From the NCBI GenBank assembly GCA_030526005.1, contig JAUNDP010000005.1, positions 1 through 64,000 on the forward strand: 64,000 nt of DNA. The letters are read 5' to 3'. Below are positions 8,507 to 18,228 of this stretch, piece after piece (the first letter of the stretch is position 1; each line of letters begins with the position of its first letter). Position numbers and translations under genes: made by a program. Source of the DNA: Eubacteriales bacterium. Lineage in GTDB: Bacteria; Bacillota; Clostridia; Lachnospirales; Lachnospiraceae. Under the pieces are notes generated by a model. It saw nothing but the letters and a program-made list of their open reading frames with translations. It ran no database searches and had not been told where the DNA came from.

Positions 8507-9629
8507 TTTAGGAAAACTGCGCGGCGAGATTGATGTGATTGACCGGCAGATTGTGGAACTGTTTGAAAAGAGAATGGAAATCTGCACAGAGGTGGCGGAA
8601 TTTAAAATCGAGACAGGGAAAAAAGTCTTTGACAGGGAAAGAGAAAAATCAAAGATTGAGACGTTGACACAATTTGCCCACAATGATTTTAACAAGCATG
8701 GAATAGAAGAATTGTTTTTGCAGATTATGGCGATGAGCAGAAAACTGCAGTACCAGCTGCTTGCAAAAAACGGAGTAGTTGGACGTCTGCCTTTTATTGC
8801 AATACCAGATGTGGACAGAGAGAAAGTGCGCGTCGTTTTTCAGGGAGTGGAAGGAGCATACAGCGAAGCGGCAATGCGCCAATATTTCAGTGAAAATATC
8901 ACATCTTTTCATGTAGAAAAGTGGAGAGATGCAATGGAAGCGATTCAGGAAGGGGCGGCAGATTATGCGGTGCTTCCGATCGAAAATTCTTCCGCAGGCA
9001 TTGTGGCGGATGTATACGACCTCTTGATGGAATACGACAATTATATTGTGGGAGAACAGGTGATTCGATGTGAACATGCTTTGCTTGGAATGGAAGGGAC
9101 AAAACTGGAGAACATCAAGACCGTCTACTCTCATCCTCAGGCTTTAAGCCAGTGCAGCAGATTTTTAGAAGAACATCGGGAATGGAAACAAGTTCCTGTG
9201 GAAAATACGGCTGTGGCAGTTAAAAAAGTGATGGAAGAAAAAGATCATACGCAGGCAGCGATTGGAAGCTTATTTGCAGCGAAGTGCTTTGGGGCATCTG
9301 TTCTGAAAGAGCATATTTATTATAATGAACTGAATTCCACACGGTTTATCATTGTATCTAACCAGAGAGTGTTCCGGGAACATGCAGAAAAAGTCAGCAT
9401 TTGCTTTGAACTGCCGCATAAAAGTGGATCGCTTTATAATATGCTGTCTCATTTTATCTATAACAATTTAAATATGTCCAGAATTGAATCAAGACCGATT
9501 CCGGGAAAAAATTGGGAGTACCGTTTTTTTGTTGACTTTGAAGGAAATCTTGCGGACAGCGGTGTAAAAAATGCACTTCGGGGGATTCAGGAAGAGGCAA
9601 ATTATTTTAAAATTTTAGGAAATTACTAG
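8499..9629 (+). CDS. pheA: Chorismate mutase / prephenate dehydratase (P-protein)
   Basis: A 376-residue bifunctional enzyme of phenylalanine synthesis. Residues about 1-90 are an AroQ-type chorismate mutase (LRGEIDVIDRQIVELFEKRM). Residues about 107-280 are prephenate dehydratase (VFQGVEGAYSEAA, then LNSTRFIIVS). The C-terminal ACT domain holds ESRPIPG, the phenylalanine-sensing motif, so feedback inhibition is likely. I chose the ATG at 8499, inside the end of the folBK gene; AAGGAG at 8482-8487 precedes it by 11 bases. The overlap couples it to the folate genes. Confidence 0.93.
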   Translation: MTDLGKLRGEIDVIDRQIVELFEKRMEICTEVAEFKIETGKKVFDREREKSKIETLTQFAHNDFNKHGIEELFLQIMAMSRKLQYQLLAKNGVVGRLPFIAIPDVDREKVRVVFQGVEGAYSEAAMRQYFSENITSFHVEKWRDAMEAIQEGAADYAVLPIENSSAGIVADVYDLLMEYDNYIVGEQVIRCEHALLGMEGTKLENIKTVYSHPQALSQCSRFLEEHREWKQVPVENTAVAVKKVMEEKDHTQAAIGSLFAAKCFGASVLKEHIYYNELNSTRFIIVSNQRVFREHAEKVSICFELPHKSGSLYNMLSHFIYNNLNMSRIESRPIPGKNWEYRFFVDFEGNLADSGVKNALRGIQEEANYFKILGNY

Positions 9630-9642
9630 AGAGGACAGAGAA

Positions 9643-10935
9643 ATGACAAGAATATCAGAACTTGTGATCTATCGGAATTTTGAGCATGGAGAGATCTTAA
9701 ATGATATGGCATGGATCATGGATCATTATCAAAATCCGGAAGAGGACTGTGAAAAAGTCAGAACGTTGTTTTTTAACTGCATACATGGGCTGATCGAACT
9801 TGCAGCGTCCTATGGATTTGAGCATAATATCTGGCATAATTATCTGACGTTTCTGCTTGTAAACAATGAAAATGCTTACAGCAAATCGTGTGAGATCGTC
9901 GGAGCTGTGGAAGGCACGATCAATGATCTGGCACTCCATGATTTCTCTATTTTTAAAGAATTATATGATTATGATTTTTCAGATCTCTCAAAGGCACTTG
10001 GAAGCGATTGCTTTCAAGTGATTGAACAGTATGAAAATATTGATAAAAACAGCAAGCTTTTCAACAAGAGAATCCGTGACCGTATCTGTGATTTAAGCCT
10101 TCAGCTTGGAAGAGCAAAAAGTGCAGAAGAGTTTATGAGCGATATGACGCTGTTTTATCAGGAATTTGGCGTCGGGAAACTGGGACTTCATAAAGCCTTC
10201 CGCATTCAGCACAAAGAAGAAGGTGCAGAAATTGTGCCGATCACAAAGATTGCCCATGTAAAACTGGATGATCTTGTCGGCTATGAGATAGCGAAGAAAA
10301 AGCTGATTGAAAACACAGAGGCATTTGTCCAGGGAAGAAAGGCGAATAACTGTCTGCTGTTCGGCGCGGCGGGAACCGGAAAATCTTCCAGCATAAAAGG
10401 AATCCTGAATCAATATTACGATCAGGGACTGCGCATCATTGAAGTATATAAACATCAGTTTCAGGATTTAAACGATGTGATTGCTCAGATTAAAAACAGA
10501 AATTACAAATTCATTATCTATATGGATGATTTATCTTTTGAGGAATTTGAAATCGAATATAAATATCTGAAGGCAGTGATCGAAGGAGGACTGGAGAAAA
10601 AGCCGGACAATATTTTGATCTATGCGACGAGCAATCGACGCCATTTGATTCGAGAGACATTTAAAGATAAACAGGAGAGAGAGGAAGAGCTGCATAGCTC
10701 TGATACTGTCCAGGAAAAATTATCGTTGGTATATCGTTTCGGCGTGACGATTTTTTTTGGCTCTCCTGATAAAAAAGAATTCCAGAATATAGTAAAAACT
10801 TTGGCAGATCGATATGGAATCGAGATACCAGAAGAAGAACTGTATCTGGAAGCAAACAGATGGGAATTAAGCCATGGCGGACTGTCAGGAAGAACAGCGC
10901 AGCAGTTTATCGATTATCTGCTTGGAAGACAGTGA
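9643..10935 (+). CDS. DUF815-family AAA+ ATPase
   Basis: A 430-residue protein with an N-terminal helical region and a C-terminal ATPase. Walker A GAAGTGKSS lies near residue 241, Walker B FIIYMDDLSFEE follows about 45 residues later, and ATSNRRHLIRE is the sensor-like segment. This is the arrangement of the DUF815 family (PF05673), whose cellular role is not well established. It starts 13 bp after pheA and is the last gene before a strong terminator, so it is probably transcribed with the folate operon. Confidence 0.85.
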   Translation: MTRISELVIYRNFEHGEILNDMAWIMDHYQNPEEDCEKVRTLFFNCIHGLIELAASYGFEHNIWHNYLTFLLVNNENAYSKSCEIVGAVEGTINDLALHDFSIFKELYDYDFSDLSKALGSDCFQVIEQYENIDKNSKLFNKRIRDRICDLSLQLGRAKSAEEFMSDMTLFYQEFGVGKLGLHKAFRIQHKEEGAEIVPITKIAHVKLDDLVGYEIAKKKLIENTEAFVQGRKANNCLLFGAAGTGKSSSIKGILNQYYDQGLRIIEVYKHQFQDLNDVIAQIKNRNYKFIIYMDDLSFEEFEIEYKYLKAVIEGGLEKKPDNILIYATSNRRHLIRETFKDKQEREEELHSSDTVQEKLSLVYRFGVTIFFGSPDKKEFQNIVKTLADRYGIEIPEEELYLEANRWELSHGGLSGRTAQQFIDYLLGRQ

Positions 10936-10977
10936 AAGTCAAAAGATAATCCATCATATTATAAAAAGAATGAAATG

Positions 10978-11037
10978 ATCGAAGAGGGACGGTAAAATAT
11001 TTTTTGATTTTACCGTCCCTCTTCGATTTGTTTTTTA
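10978..11037 (+). terminator. Strong terminator ending the folate-pheA operon
   Basis: A perfect 21-bp stem (10978-10998 with 11007-11027), an 8-nt loop and a T-rich tail. The 240 bp that follow up to ppx hold only AT-rich sequence, a possible -10 TATAAT at 11148-11153 and a small hairpin (GCAAATG/CATTTGC at 11223-11242). Confidence 0.9.
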
Positions 11038-11275
11038 TCAGAATCGGATATAGAAGCCATAAGTTGTGATGACACATTTGCCATTTTGATTCAAACAATA
11101 AAAAATATTTCGTAAAAAGTATGGAAATTCTCTAGTCTTTTTTTAAATATAATAGTAAAATAAGGAATATAAAATTGAAAAAGCACATATAATACTCAGT
11201 TTATATGTAAGTGATACAGCAGGCAAATGATAAAACATTTGCTTTGGTCGGAGAAAAAGCAGTGAGGTGAAACTT

Positions 11276-12817
11276 ATGCAGATTATAACATTTGCAGCGA
11301 TTGACGTTGGCTCTTATGTGACGGAGATGAAAATTTATGAGCTGTCAGTTCGATATGGGATGAAAGAAATTGATTGTATCCAAAGCAGTCTGGAGTTAGG
11401 AAAAGATGCCTTTACACAGGAAAAGATTGGTGTGAAACTCGTAGATGAACTTTGTGAAGTATTGGCAGACTTTAAAAAGATTATGGAAGGATACAAAGTA
11501 GAGGCATATCGCGCATGTGCGACGAGTGCGATTCGAGAGGCAAAAAATAAGTTGATTATGCTCGACTATATTGAAAAACATACAGGGATACATCTGGAGG
11601 TGCTTGGAAATTCGGAACAGCGATTTTTAGATTACAAGTCAATCGCTTCCAGCGAAAGAGAATTTAATCAGATTATTCAGGATGGAACAGCGATCGTTGA
11701 TGTGGGAGGAGGAAGCGTTCAGATTTCTCTGTTTGAGAATGGTTCTCTGATCACAACACAGAATATTCGCAGCGGCAACCTGCGTGTGCGTGAAAAACTG
11801 TCAAAAGTAGAGCAGACGGAGTCGCATTTTGAACAGTTGGTGGAAGAACTGATCAATAATGAACTGGAGAGTTTTGAGAAACTGTACCTAAAAGACAGAG
11901 AGATTAAAAATATGATTATCATTGGAGACTATCTTTTGGAACTGATGCAGAACAGCCAGGAAGAAAGAACCATAACGATGATTACAAGAGAAGAATTCCA
12001 TAAAAAATATGGTGAGATCATGGAACAGAGTCAGGATGAAGTGATGGAAAAATATGACCTTCCGTCAGAGAGCAGTTCTCTTGTCCTGTCTTCCCTTGTC
12101 ATCTATAAGAGATTTATTGAAGTCTGTAATGCAAAAATGATTTGGATGCCAGGATTTAGTTTAAATGACGGTATTGCCTATGACTATGCAGAAAAAAAGA
12201 AAATTATAAAAAATGGACACAGTTTTGAGGATGATATCATTGCGGAGGCGAGAAATCTTGCAAAACGGTATATGTGCAATAAAAATCATATCAAGATGAT
12301 GGAGAGCCTTTCACTTGGAATTTTCGACAAAATGAAAAAAAATCATGGCCTTGGGAAAAGAGAACGGCTCTTGCTCAGAATTGCGGCAATCCTGCACGGA
12401 TGTGGAAAATATATCAGCCTGACAGAGGTATCGGACTGTTCTTACAGTATTATCATGGCGACAGAGATCATTGGATTATCGCGTTTAGAGAGAGAGATTA
12501 TTGCAAATGTCGTTCGATATAATACGAAAGAGTTTGAATATTACGATGTGATCACAGCACATTCTGAGATGCACAAAGAAGAATATTTGCTGATCACAAA
12601 ATTGACGGCAATCCTGCGTGTGGCAAACGCATTGGACAGAAGTCATCAGCAGAAATTTGAAAATGCCAAATTTATGCTGAAGGATAATCAGCTGATTATT
12701 TCCGTAGAAACACAGAAGGATATCACATTGGAGAAAGCGCTGTTTAAAGAAAAAGCGGACTTTTTTGAGGAAGTGTTCAGCATTCGTCCTGTGATCCGTC
12801 AGAAAAAGCATTTTTAA
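11276..12817 (+). CDS. ppx: Exopolyphosphatase / GppA-type phosphatase with HD domain
   Basis: A 513-residue Ppx/GppA protein that degrades polyphosphate or removes phosphate from pppGpp. The N-terminal half has the ASKHA fold (FAAIDVGSYVTEMKIYE; AIVDVGGGSVQISLF). The C-terminal half resembles an HD domain (IAAILHGCGKYISL). The start at ATG 11276 follows GAGGTGA by five bases; an in-frame GTG at 11267 is part of that site. It sits 17 bp before ppk1, which favours exopolyphosphatase over GppA activity. Confidence 0.88.
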   Translation: MQIITFAAIDVGSYVTEMKIYELSVRYGMKEIDCIQSSLELGKDAFTQEKIGVKLVDELCEVLADFKKIMEGYKVEAYRACATSAIREAKNKLIMLDYIEKHTGIHLEVLGNSEQRFLDYKSIASSEREFNQIIQDGTAIVDVGGGSVQISLFENGSLITTQNIRSGNLRVREKLSKVEQTESHFEQLVEELINNELESFEKLYLKDREIKNMIIIGDYLLELMQNSQEERTITMITREEFHKKYGEIMEQSQDEVMEKYDLPSESSSLVLSSLVIYKRFIEVCNAKMIWMPGFSLNDGIAYDYAEKKKIIKNGHSFEDDIIAEARNLAKRYMCNKNHIKMMESLSLGIFDKMKKNHGLGKRERLLLRIAAILHGCGKYISLTEVSDCSYSIIMATEIIGLSRLEREIIANVVRYNTKEFEYYDVITAHSEMHKEEYLLITKLTAILRVANALDRSHQQKFENAKFMLKDNQLIISVETQKDITLEKALFKEKADFFEEVFSIRPVIRQKKHF

Positions 12818-12834
12818 TTTTGGGAGGATAAAAA

Positions 12835-14973
12835 ATGGGAGAAATGGATTTTACAAACCCTGTATATTATACAAACAGGGAATCAAGCTGGCTTAGTTTC
12901 AATGCCCGCGTGCTGAGTGAAGCGAGGGATAAGAGCCTGCCGCTTTTTGAGAGATTAAAATTTTTGAGCATCACATCTTCAAATCTGGACGAGTTTTTTA
13001 TGATTCGTGTCGCATCTTTAAAGGATATGGTACATGCAGGATATACAAAAAAGGATATTGCGGGGATGACCGCATCCGAACAGCTTGCGCAGATTACAGC
13101 GGAGGCGCACGATCTTGTGAATTTACAGTATTCTACTTATAATCGTTCTATTTTGCCAGCTTTAAAGCAGGTTGGAATGACATTGATTACAGCGCATGAA
13201 GATTTGAAGAAAGATGAGGCGCAGTTTGTGGATCAGTATTTTGAAGAAAATGTCTATCCTGTCCTGACGCCGATGGCAATGGACTCTTCGAGACCATTTC
13301 CACTGATTCGGAATAAAACGCTTAATATCGGCGCGCTGATCCGAAAAAAAGAGGGAAAGACAAAGACGGAATTTGCAACGGTTCAGGTTCCGAGCGTACT
13401 GCCGCGTATTGTCGTGCTTCCAGAGAAAGAATCTGGTAAAAAGAAAGTGATTCTGCTGGAAGAAGTGATTGAGCGCAACATTGGAAAGTTGTTTTTGAAT
13501 TATGATGTAGTCTGCGCACATCCATATCGGATTATGAGAAATGCAGATCTTACGATTGATGAAGACGAGGCGGCCGATCTGTTAAAAGAGATTCAGAAAC
13601 AGCTGAAAAAAAGACAGTGGGGCGAGGTGATCCGTTTGGAAATCGAAGACAAGATGGATCCGAAACTTTTGAAGATTTTGAAAAAAGAATTTGATATTAA
13701 AGAAGAAGGGATTTTCAAGATCAATGGACCTCTCGACCTTACATTTTTAATGAAAATGTATGGACTGCCAGGATATGAGCAGTATAAATATAAACCGTAC
13801 GTTCCTCAGCCTGTGCCGGATATGATGGACGGAGGCGATATCTTTTCCCAGATACGAAAAGGCGATATTTTACTGCATCACCCATATATGACATTCGATC
13901 CTGTTGTAGATTTTGTACGTCAGGCAGCAAAAGATCCGGATGTGCTTGCAATCAAACAGACGTTGTATCGCGTCAGTGGCAATTCGCCGATCATTGCTGC
14001 ACTTGCCCATGCGGCTGAAAATGGAAAGCAAGTTTCTGTGCTGGTAGAATTAAAAGCCAGATTTGATGAGGAAAATAATATCGTTTGGGCGAAGATGCTG
14101 GAGAAAGCAGGATGCCATGTGATCTATGGCCTTGTTGGTCTGAAGACGCACAGTAAAATTACGCTTGTTGTCAGAAGGGAAGAAGATGGCATTCGTCGTT
14201 ATGTCCACCTTGGAACTGGAAATTATAATGACTCTACCGCAAAATTATATACAGACTGCGGAATTCTGACATGCTCTGAGCCAATCGGAGAAGATGCAAC
14301 AGCTGTATTTAATATGCTTTCCGGATATTCAGAGCCAAAACGCTGGAACCGTCTTGTGGTAGCTCCAATCTGGCTGAGAAATAAATTTATCCGATTGATT
14401 CAAAGGGAGACAAGGAATGCGCGTGAGGGAAAACCAGCCCATATCATTGCAAAGATGAATTCACTGTGCGATCAGAATATCATTGCGACTTTATATGAAG
14501 CATCGGCGGCAGGAGTGAAGATTGAACTGATTGTGAGAGGAATCTGCTGCCTGAAAGTAGGAATTCCAGGAGTCAGCGAAAATATCACAGTCCGCTCTAT
14601 CGTAGGAAACTTTTTGGAACACAGCCGTATTTTCTATTTCCTGAACAATGGAATGGAAGAAATTTATATGGGAAGTGCAGACTGGATGCCAAGAAACCTG
14701 GATAAACGTGTAGAGATTCTGTTTCCGGTAGAATGTGAGAGGCTGAAGAAGGAAGTCTATCATATACTGGAAATTCAGCTGGAGGATAATGTCAAAGCAC
14801 ATATTCTGCAGCCGGATAATCGTTATATAAAACAGGATAAGAGAGGAAAAGTGCTGTTAGACTCTCAGAATTATTTTTGCAAAGAAGCTGTTGAGCGTGC
14901 AAAAGTGCCGCACGATCCTGTAAAAAACAGAGTTTTTATACCGGCAGAGGCGATTGAATTAAAGGACGAATAG
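12835..14973 (+). CDS. ppk1: Polyphosphate kinase 1
   Basis: A 712-residue PPK1, which makes polyphosphate from ATP reversibly. The N-terminal NRESSWLSFNARVL and SSNLDEFFMIRV motifs are intact, and the phospholipase-D-like catalytic domains carry YVHLGTGNYND (phosphorylated His near residue 457) and KTHSKITLVVR. Length fits the family. Good GGGAGGA site. It is translated right after ppx, so synthesis and breakdown enzymes share one message. Confidence 0.96.
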   Translation: MGEMDFTNPVYYTNRESSWLSFNARVLSEARDKSLPLFERLKFLSITSSNLDEFFMIRVASLKDMVHAGYTKKDIAGMTASEQLAQITAEAHDLVNLQYSTYNRSILPALKQVGMTLITAHEDLKKDEAQFVDQYFEENVYPVLTPMAMDSSRPFPLIRNKTLNIGALIRKKEGKTKTEFATVQVPSVLPRIVVLPEKESGKKKVILLEEVIERNIGKLFLNYDVVCAHPYRIMRNADLTIDEDEAADLLKEIQKQLKKRQWGEVIRLEIEDKMDPKLLKILKKEFDIKEEGIFKINGPLDLTFLMKMYGLPGYEQYKYKPYVPQPVPDMMDGGDIFSQIRKGDILLHHPYMTFDPVVDFVRQAAKDPDVLAIKQTLYRVSGNSPIIAALAHAAENGKQVSVLVELKARFDEENNIVWAKMLEKAGCHVIYGLVGLKTHSKITLVVRREEDGIRRYVHLGTGNYNDSTAKLYTDCGILTCSEPIGEDATAVFNMLSGYSEPKRWNRLVVAPIWLRNKFIRLIQRETRNAREGKPAHIIAKMNSLCDQNIIATLYEASAAGVKIELIVRGICCLKVGIPGVSENITVRSIVGNFLEHSRIFYFLNNGMEEIYMGSADWMPRNLDKRVEILFPVECERLKKEVYHILEIQLEDNVKAHILQPDNRYIKQDKRGKVLLDSQNYFCKEAVERAKVPHDPVKNRVFIPAEAIELKDE

Positions 14974-14996
14974 AAAATAATTTTTGACAGATCAGT

Positions 14997-15875
14997 ATGG
15001 AATTAAGAATATTGCGCTATTTTTTGACAGTAGCAAAAGAACAAAGTTTTACAAAAGCAGCAGAACAATTACATATTACACAACCCACTCTGTCCAGACA
15101 GCTTGCTGCATTTGAGAAGGAGTTAGGCGTTGCTCTGTTTGCTCGCAAAGGAAAAAGTATGATCCTTACAGAGGAAGGAATTTTACTAAAGAGAAGAGCG
15201 TTGGAAATTCTTAACCTTGAAGAGCGTATACTCGAAGAACTCAAAGGAGCAGAAGAAGTGATAGAGGGAACGGTCACTTTTGGCTGCGGAGAGTTTACAG
15301 CGGTAGAAACGTTGGCAAAGATATGCAAGCGGTATAAAGAGAAATATCCGCTTGTTCAGATTGCGATTCATACAGCGACAGCAGATATTATATATGAGAT
15401 GATGAATAAAGGGCTTGTGGATATTGCATTGTTCATGGAACCAGTAGATACAGAGGGACTTGATTATATCAGAATAAAAGACAGCGACTATTGGGTAGTA
15501 GGAATGCGTCCAGATGATCCGCTTGCTGATAAGAGCTATATAGAAAAGAAAGACCTTTTGGGAAAGCCACTTATTTTACCAGAAAGAGTAAGGGTTCAAA
15601 GCGAGCTTGCAAATTGGTTTGGAAAAGATTTTTCCGAGCTTGATATTTCGCTTATCAGCAATCTTGGAACAAATGCTGGTGTGATGGCGGCAAATGGACT
15701 TGGATATCCGGTATCTATTGAAGGCGCTGTAAAATACTGGCGGGAAGATATTCTTGTGCAAAGAAGGCTTTATCCTGAGATTACTGCAAATATAGTGATT
15801 GCATGGAGAAGAAATATCCCTTACTCGCAGGCAGTAAATAAGATGATAGAAGAAATGAATGCTTTTAAGGCATAA
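14997..15875 (+). CDS. LysR-family transcriptional regulator
   Basis: A 292-residue LysR regulator. The N-terminal winged helix is canonical (MELRILRYFLTVAKEQSF, then HITQPTLSRQL); the C-terminal part is a periplasmic-binding-protein-like effector domain from about residue 90. It begins 23 bp after ppk1 without a strong Shine-Dalgarno, and ends at its own terminator. The flavodoxin and CMD-cupin genes downstream on the same strand are its likely targets. Effector unknown. Confidence 0.9.
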   Translation: MELRILRYFLTVAKEQSFTKAAEQLHITQPTLSRQLAAFEKELGVALFARKGKSMILTEEGILLKRRALEILNLEERILEELKGAEEVIEGTVTFGCGEFTAVETLAKICKRYKEKYPLVQIAIHTATADIIYEMMNKGLVDIALFMEPVDTEGLDYIRIKDSDYWVVGMRPDDPLADKSYIEKKDLLGKPLILPERVRVQSELANWFGKDFSELDISLISNLGTNAGVMAANGLGYPVSIEGAVKYWREDILVQRRLYPEITANIVIAWRRNIPYSQAVNKMIEEMNAFKA

Positions 15876-15924
15876 ATAGAAATACAATATAAGTATTGGA
15901 CATGATATCGTTATAAATTATAAA

Positions 15925-15961
15925 ATAGATGTGTAGGATAATCTTACGCATCTATTTTTTA
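15925..15961 (+). terminator. Terminator after the LysR gene
   Basis: A 14-bp stem including wobble pairs (15925-15938 with 15942-15955), a 3-nt loop and a T run. The flavodoxin Shine-Dalgarno begins about 10 bp later, so partial read-through or a separate promoter is needed for the next genes. Confidence 0.75.
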
Positions 15962-15984
15962 TACGGATAAGGAGGATAATAAGA

Positions 15985-16455
15985 ATGGGAAAAAGATTAG
16001 TAGCATATTTTAGTGCAAGCGGAACGACAAAAAAAGCAGCAGAAATAATTGCAAACAGTGCAAAAGCAGATTTGCTTGAGATTATGCCAAAGATTCCATA
16101 TACAAAGGCGGATCTTAATTGGATGGATAAAAAATCCAGAAGCAGTGTAGAGATGAGTGATAAAAAGTTCAGACCAGAAGTATTAGATACAGATATCGAT
16201 ATGAATGCTTATGATGAAATAATTTTGGGATTTCCAATTTGGTGGTATGTAGCGCCGACAATCGTAAATACGTTTTTAGAAAAATATAATTTTTCAGGTA
16301 AAAATATAATTTTATTTGCTACTTCTGGTGGAAGTGGATTTGGAAATACTGTGAGAGAATTGAAACCTTCAGCACCGGATAGTATGATTACAGAAGGAAA
16401 GATATTGAATAACGTAAACAGACAGCAGATTGCAGAATGGGCAGAAACATTATAG
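15985..16455 (+). CDS. Flavodoxin
   Basis: A 156-residue flavodoxin of the Flavodoxin_4 type. The FMN phosphate loop FSASGTTKKAA is at about residues 9-19, and aromatic FMN contacts lie in GFPIWWYVAP; FATSGGSGFG is the third loop. It is a small electron carrier or flavin-dependent reductase in the cytoplasm. AAGGAGG precedes it. The next gene starts 17 bases downstream, and the two probably work together in a redox or stress role, which is inference. Confidence 0.9.
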   Translation: MGKRLVAYFSASGTTKKAAEIIANSAKADLLEIMPKIPYTKADLNWMDKKSRSSVEMSDKKFRPEVLDTDIDMNAYDEIILGFPIWWYVAPTIVNTFLEKYNFSGKNIILFATSGGSGFGNTVRELKPSAPDSMITEGKILNNVNRQQIAEWAETL

Positions 16456-16472
16456 GATTGGAGAGATGTAGC

Positions 16473-17240
16473 ATGAAGAAAATTGTACAGACAGCAGGGA
16501 GAACTGCGTTAGAAGAGTTTGCACCACAATTTGCCCATTTTAATGACGATGTGCTTTTTGGAGAAAACTGGAATAATCAGGATATTGATATAAAGACGAG
16601 AAGCATCATTACAGTAGTGGTGTTAATGGCTTGCGGTATTACGGATTCCTCATTGAAATTTCATTTACAAAATGCAAAGCTGCATGGCGTAACTCAGAAA
16701 GAAATTGCTGCAATTATCACACATGTCGCATTTTATGCAGGATGGCCGAAAGGATGGGCCGTATTTAATTTGGCAAAAGAAGTATGGCATGCAGATGAAG
16801 GCGATTTACCTTATGAAGAGACAGCTATGAGAGCACATGCAAAGAAAATGATCTTTCCCATAGGAGAAGCAAACGATACATTTGCACGGTATTTTTCAGG
16901 AAGAAGTTTTCTTGCTCCTGTCTCAACTTCTCAGGCTGGTATCTTCAATGTGACATTTGAGCCAGGATGCCGAAATAACTGGCACATTCATCATGCAAAG
17001 AGCGGCGGCGGGCAGATCCTTATCTGTGTAGCGGGACGCGGATATTATCAGGAAGAAGGCAAAGAAGCAATCGAAATGAACCCTGGAGATTGCGTCAATA
17101 TTCCGGCAGGAATGAAACACTGGCATGGGGCAGCTCCAGACGAGTGGTTCTCGCATCTGGCGATTGAAGTACCGGGAGAAGGCGTATCAAATGAATGGTG
17201 TGAGCCTGTTAGGGATGAAGAATATTGCAAATTAATATGA
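16473..17240 (+). CDS. Carboxymuconolactone decarboxylase-like - cupin fusion
   Basis: A 255-residue protein with two domains. Residues about 40-110 resemble the carboxymuconolactone decarboxylase (CMD/AhpD-like) fold (KFHLQNAKLHGVTQKEI, then HVAFYAGWPKGW), without a CXXC pair. Residues about 150-240 are a cupin with likely metal ligands in NWHIHH and KHWHG. Shine-Dalgarno GGAGAG supports the ATG at 16473; a longer reading frame overlaps the flavodoxin gene. The substrate is unknown; it is not a dedicated aromatic-degradation context. Confidence 0.88.
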   Translation: MKKIVQTAGRTALEEFAPQFAHFNDDVLFGENWNNQDIDIKTRSIITVVVLMACGITDSSLKFHLQNAKLHGVTQKEIAAIITHVAFYAGWPKGWAVFNLAKEVWHADEGDLPYEETAMRAHAKKMIFPIGEANDTFARYFSGRSFLAPVSTSQAGIFNVTFEPGCRNNWHIHHAKSGGGQILICVAGRGYYQEEGKEAIEMNPGDCVNIPAGMKHWHGAAPDEWFSHLAIEVPGEGVSNEWCEPVRDEEYCKLI

Positions 17241-17280
17241 CAAATTTACTGTAAAAAATTAAATGAAAAATAAGCTAAAA

Positions 17281-17332
17281 AGAGCTTCTTCAAAAAAACA
17301 GTCGATGTTTGTTTTTGGAAGAAGCTTTTTTT
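17281..17332 (+). terminator. Terminator between convergent genes
   Basis: AGCTTCTTC at 17283-17291 pairs with GAAGAAGCT at 17318-17326, extended by A/T pairing within, and followed by TTTTTT. It separates the CMD-cupin gene from the minus-strand HAD gene. Confidence 0.75.
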
Positions 17333-17382
17333 ACAAGCTAAATAAAAGTATTTATTATACGATACGATGAAAAAATGTCAGA

Positions 17383-18228
17383 TCAGATTGAACTGGAATC
17401 CTCTTTCAGCATAAAACGTTCAATAATTTCTGCGACGCCGCCATGGTTGTTGTCATGAGAGGTTACATAGCTGCCGTAGGATTTTATTTTGTCGGAGGCA
17501 TTTGCCATGACAGCGCCGATATGGGCTGTCTGGATCATGGAAATATCATTTTCTGCATCCCCAGCTGCAATCGATGCAGAAAGAGGAAGACCTAAAAGGT
17601 CGCATAAGATTTGAATGGCATTTCCCTTTGAGACGCCTTTTGGAACAAATTCCAGATAGCGGTCACAGGAAAAAAGAGCATCAATCTTTCCCTCTCTCCA
17701 TGGAAGCGTACGGACACGAAACTGTTCTAAAAGATCATGTTCTCCGATTAATAAGACTTTTGCAGGCTGTTTTTTGCCGAGTTCTTTTAAAACGTCAGGG
17801 ACTGTTTTATGCTCAACACGGCAGATAGAAGCATATTGATCGAAATCCTGGTTTGACAGCTCAGATATCACATGCGTGTCAGAATACGTCTGAGAGTGAA
17901 GATGTGCTTTTTGCGCTTCATCCATGAGACGGCGGACAGCTTCATGCGGAAGTGTTTTCTCATATACGGCTTTTTGGGCAAAACAGTCATAGATAACAGC
18001 GCCATTGAAACAGATACAGTAACAGCCTTTTTCAGTCAGCTGCAGTTCTTCACACAGCCTTTTTGCACTGAACAGAGGGCGGCCTGTTGTGATGACAATC
18101 TTATGACCAGCGAGAAGGGCACGGTGAATCGCACTGCGGTTTTGGGGACAAATTTGTTTCTGATCATCAAAAAGAGTGCCATCCAGATCTGTAAATAAAA
18201 TTTTGGTATTCTTTTTTAATAAAGTCAT
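17383..18228 (-). CDS. Cof-type HAD-superfamily phosphatase
   Basis: A 281-residue HAD hydrolase of the Cof/YidA (IIB) class. Motif I is FTDLDGTLFDD near residue 11, motif II TTGRP, and motif IV GDAENDISMI. The cap domain lies between. Such enzymes remove phosphate from sugar phosphates or flavin nucleotides; the substrate here cannot be told. Its start overlaps the stop of the 69-residue acidic protein by four bases. Confidence 0.9.
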   Translation of the reverse strand: MTLLKKNTKILFTDLDGTLFDDQKQICPQNRSAIHRALLAGHKIVITTGRPLFSAKRLCEELQLTEKGCYCICFNGAVIYDCFAQKAVYEKTLPHEAVRRLMDEAQKAHLHSQTYSDTHVISELSNQDFDQYASICRVEHKTVPDVLKELGKKQPAKVLLIGEHDLLEQFRVRTLPWREGKIDALFSCDRYLEFVPKGVSKGNAIQILCDLLGLPLSASIAAGDAENDISMIQTAHIGAVMANASDKIKSYGSYVTSHDNNHGGVAEIIERFMLKEDSSSI

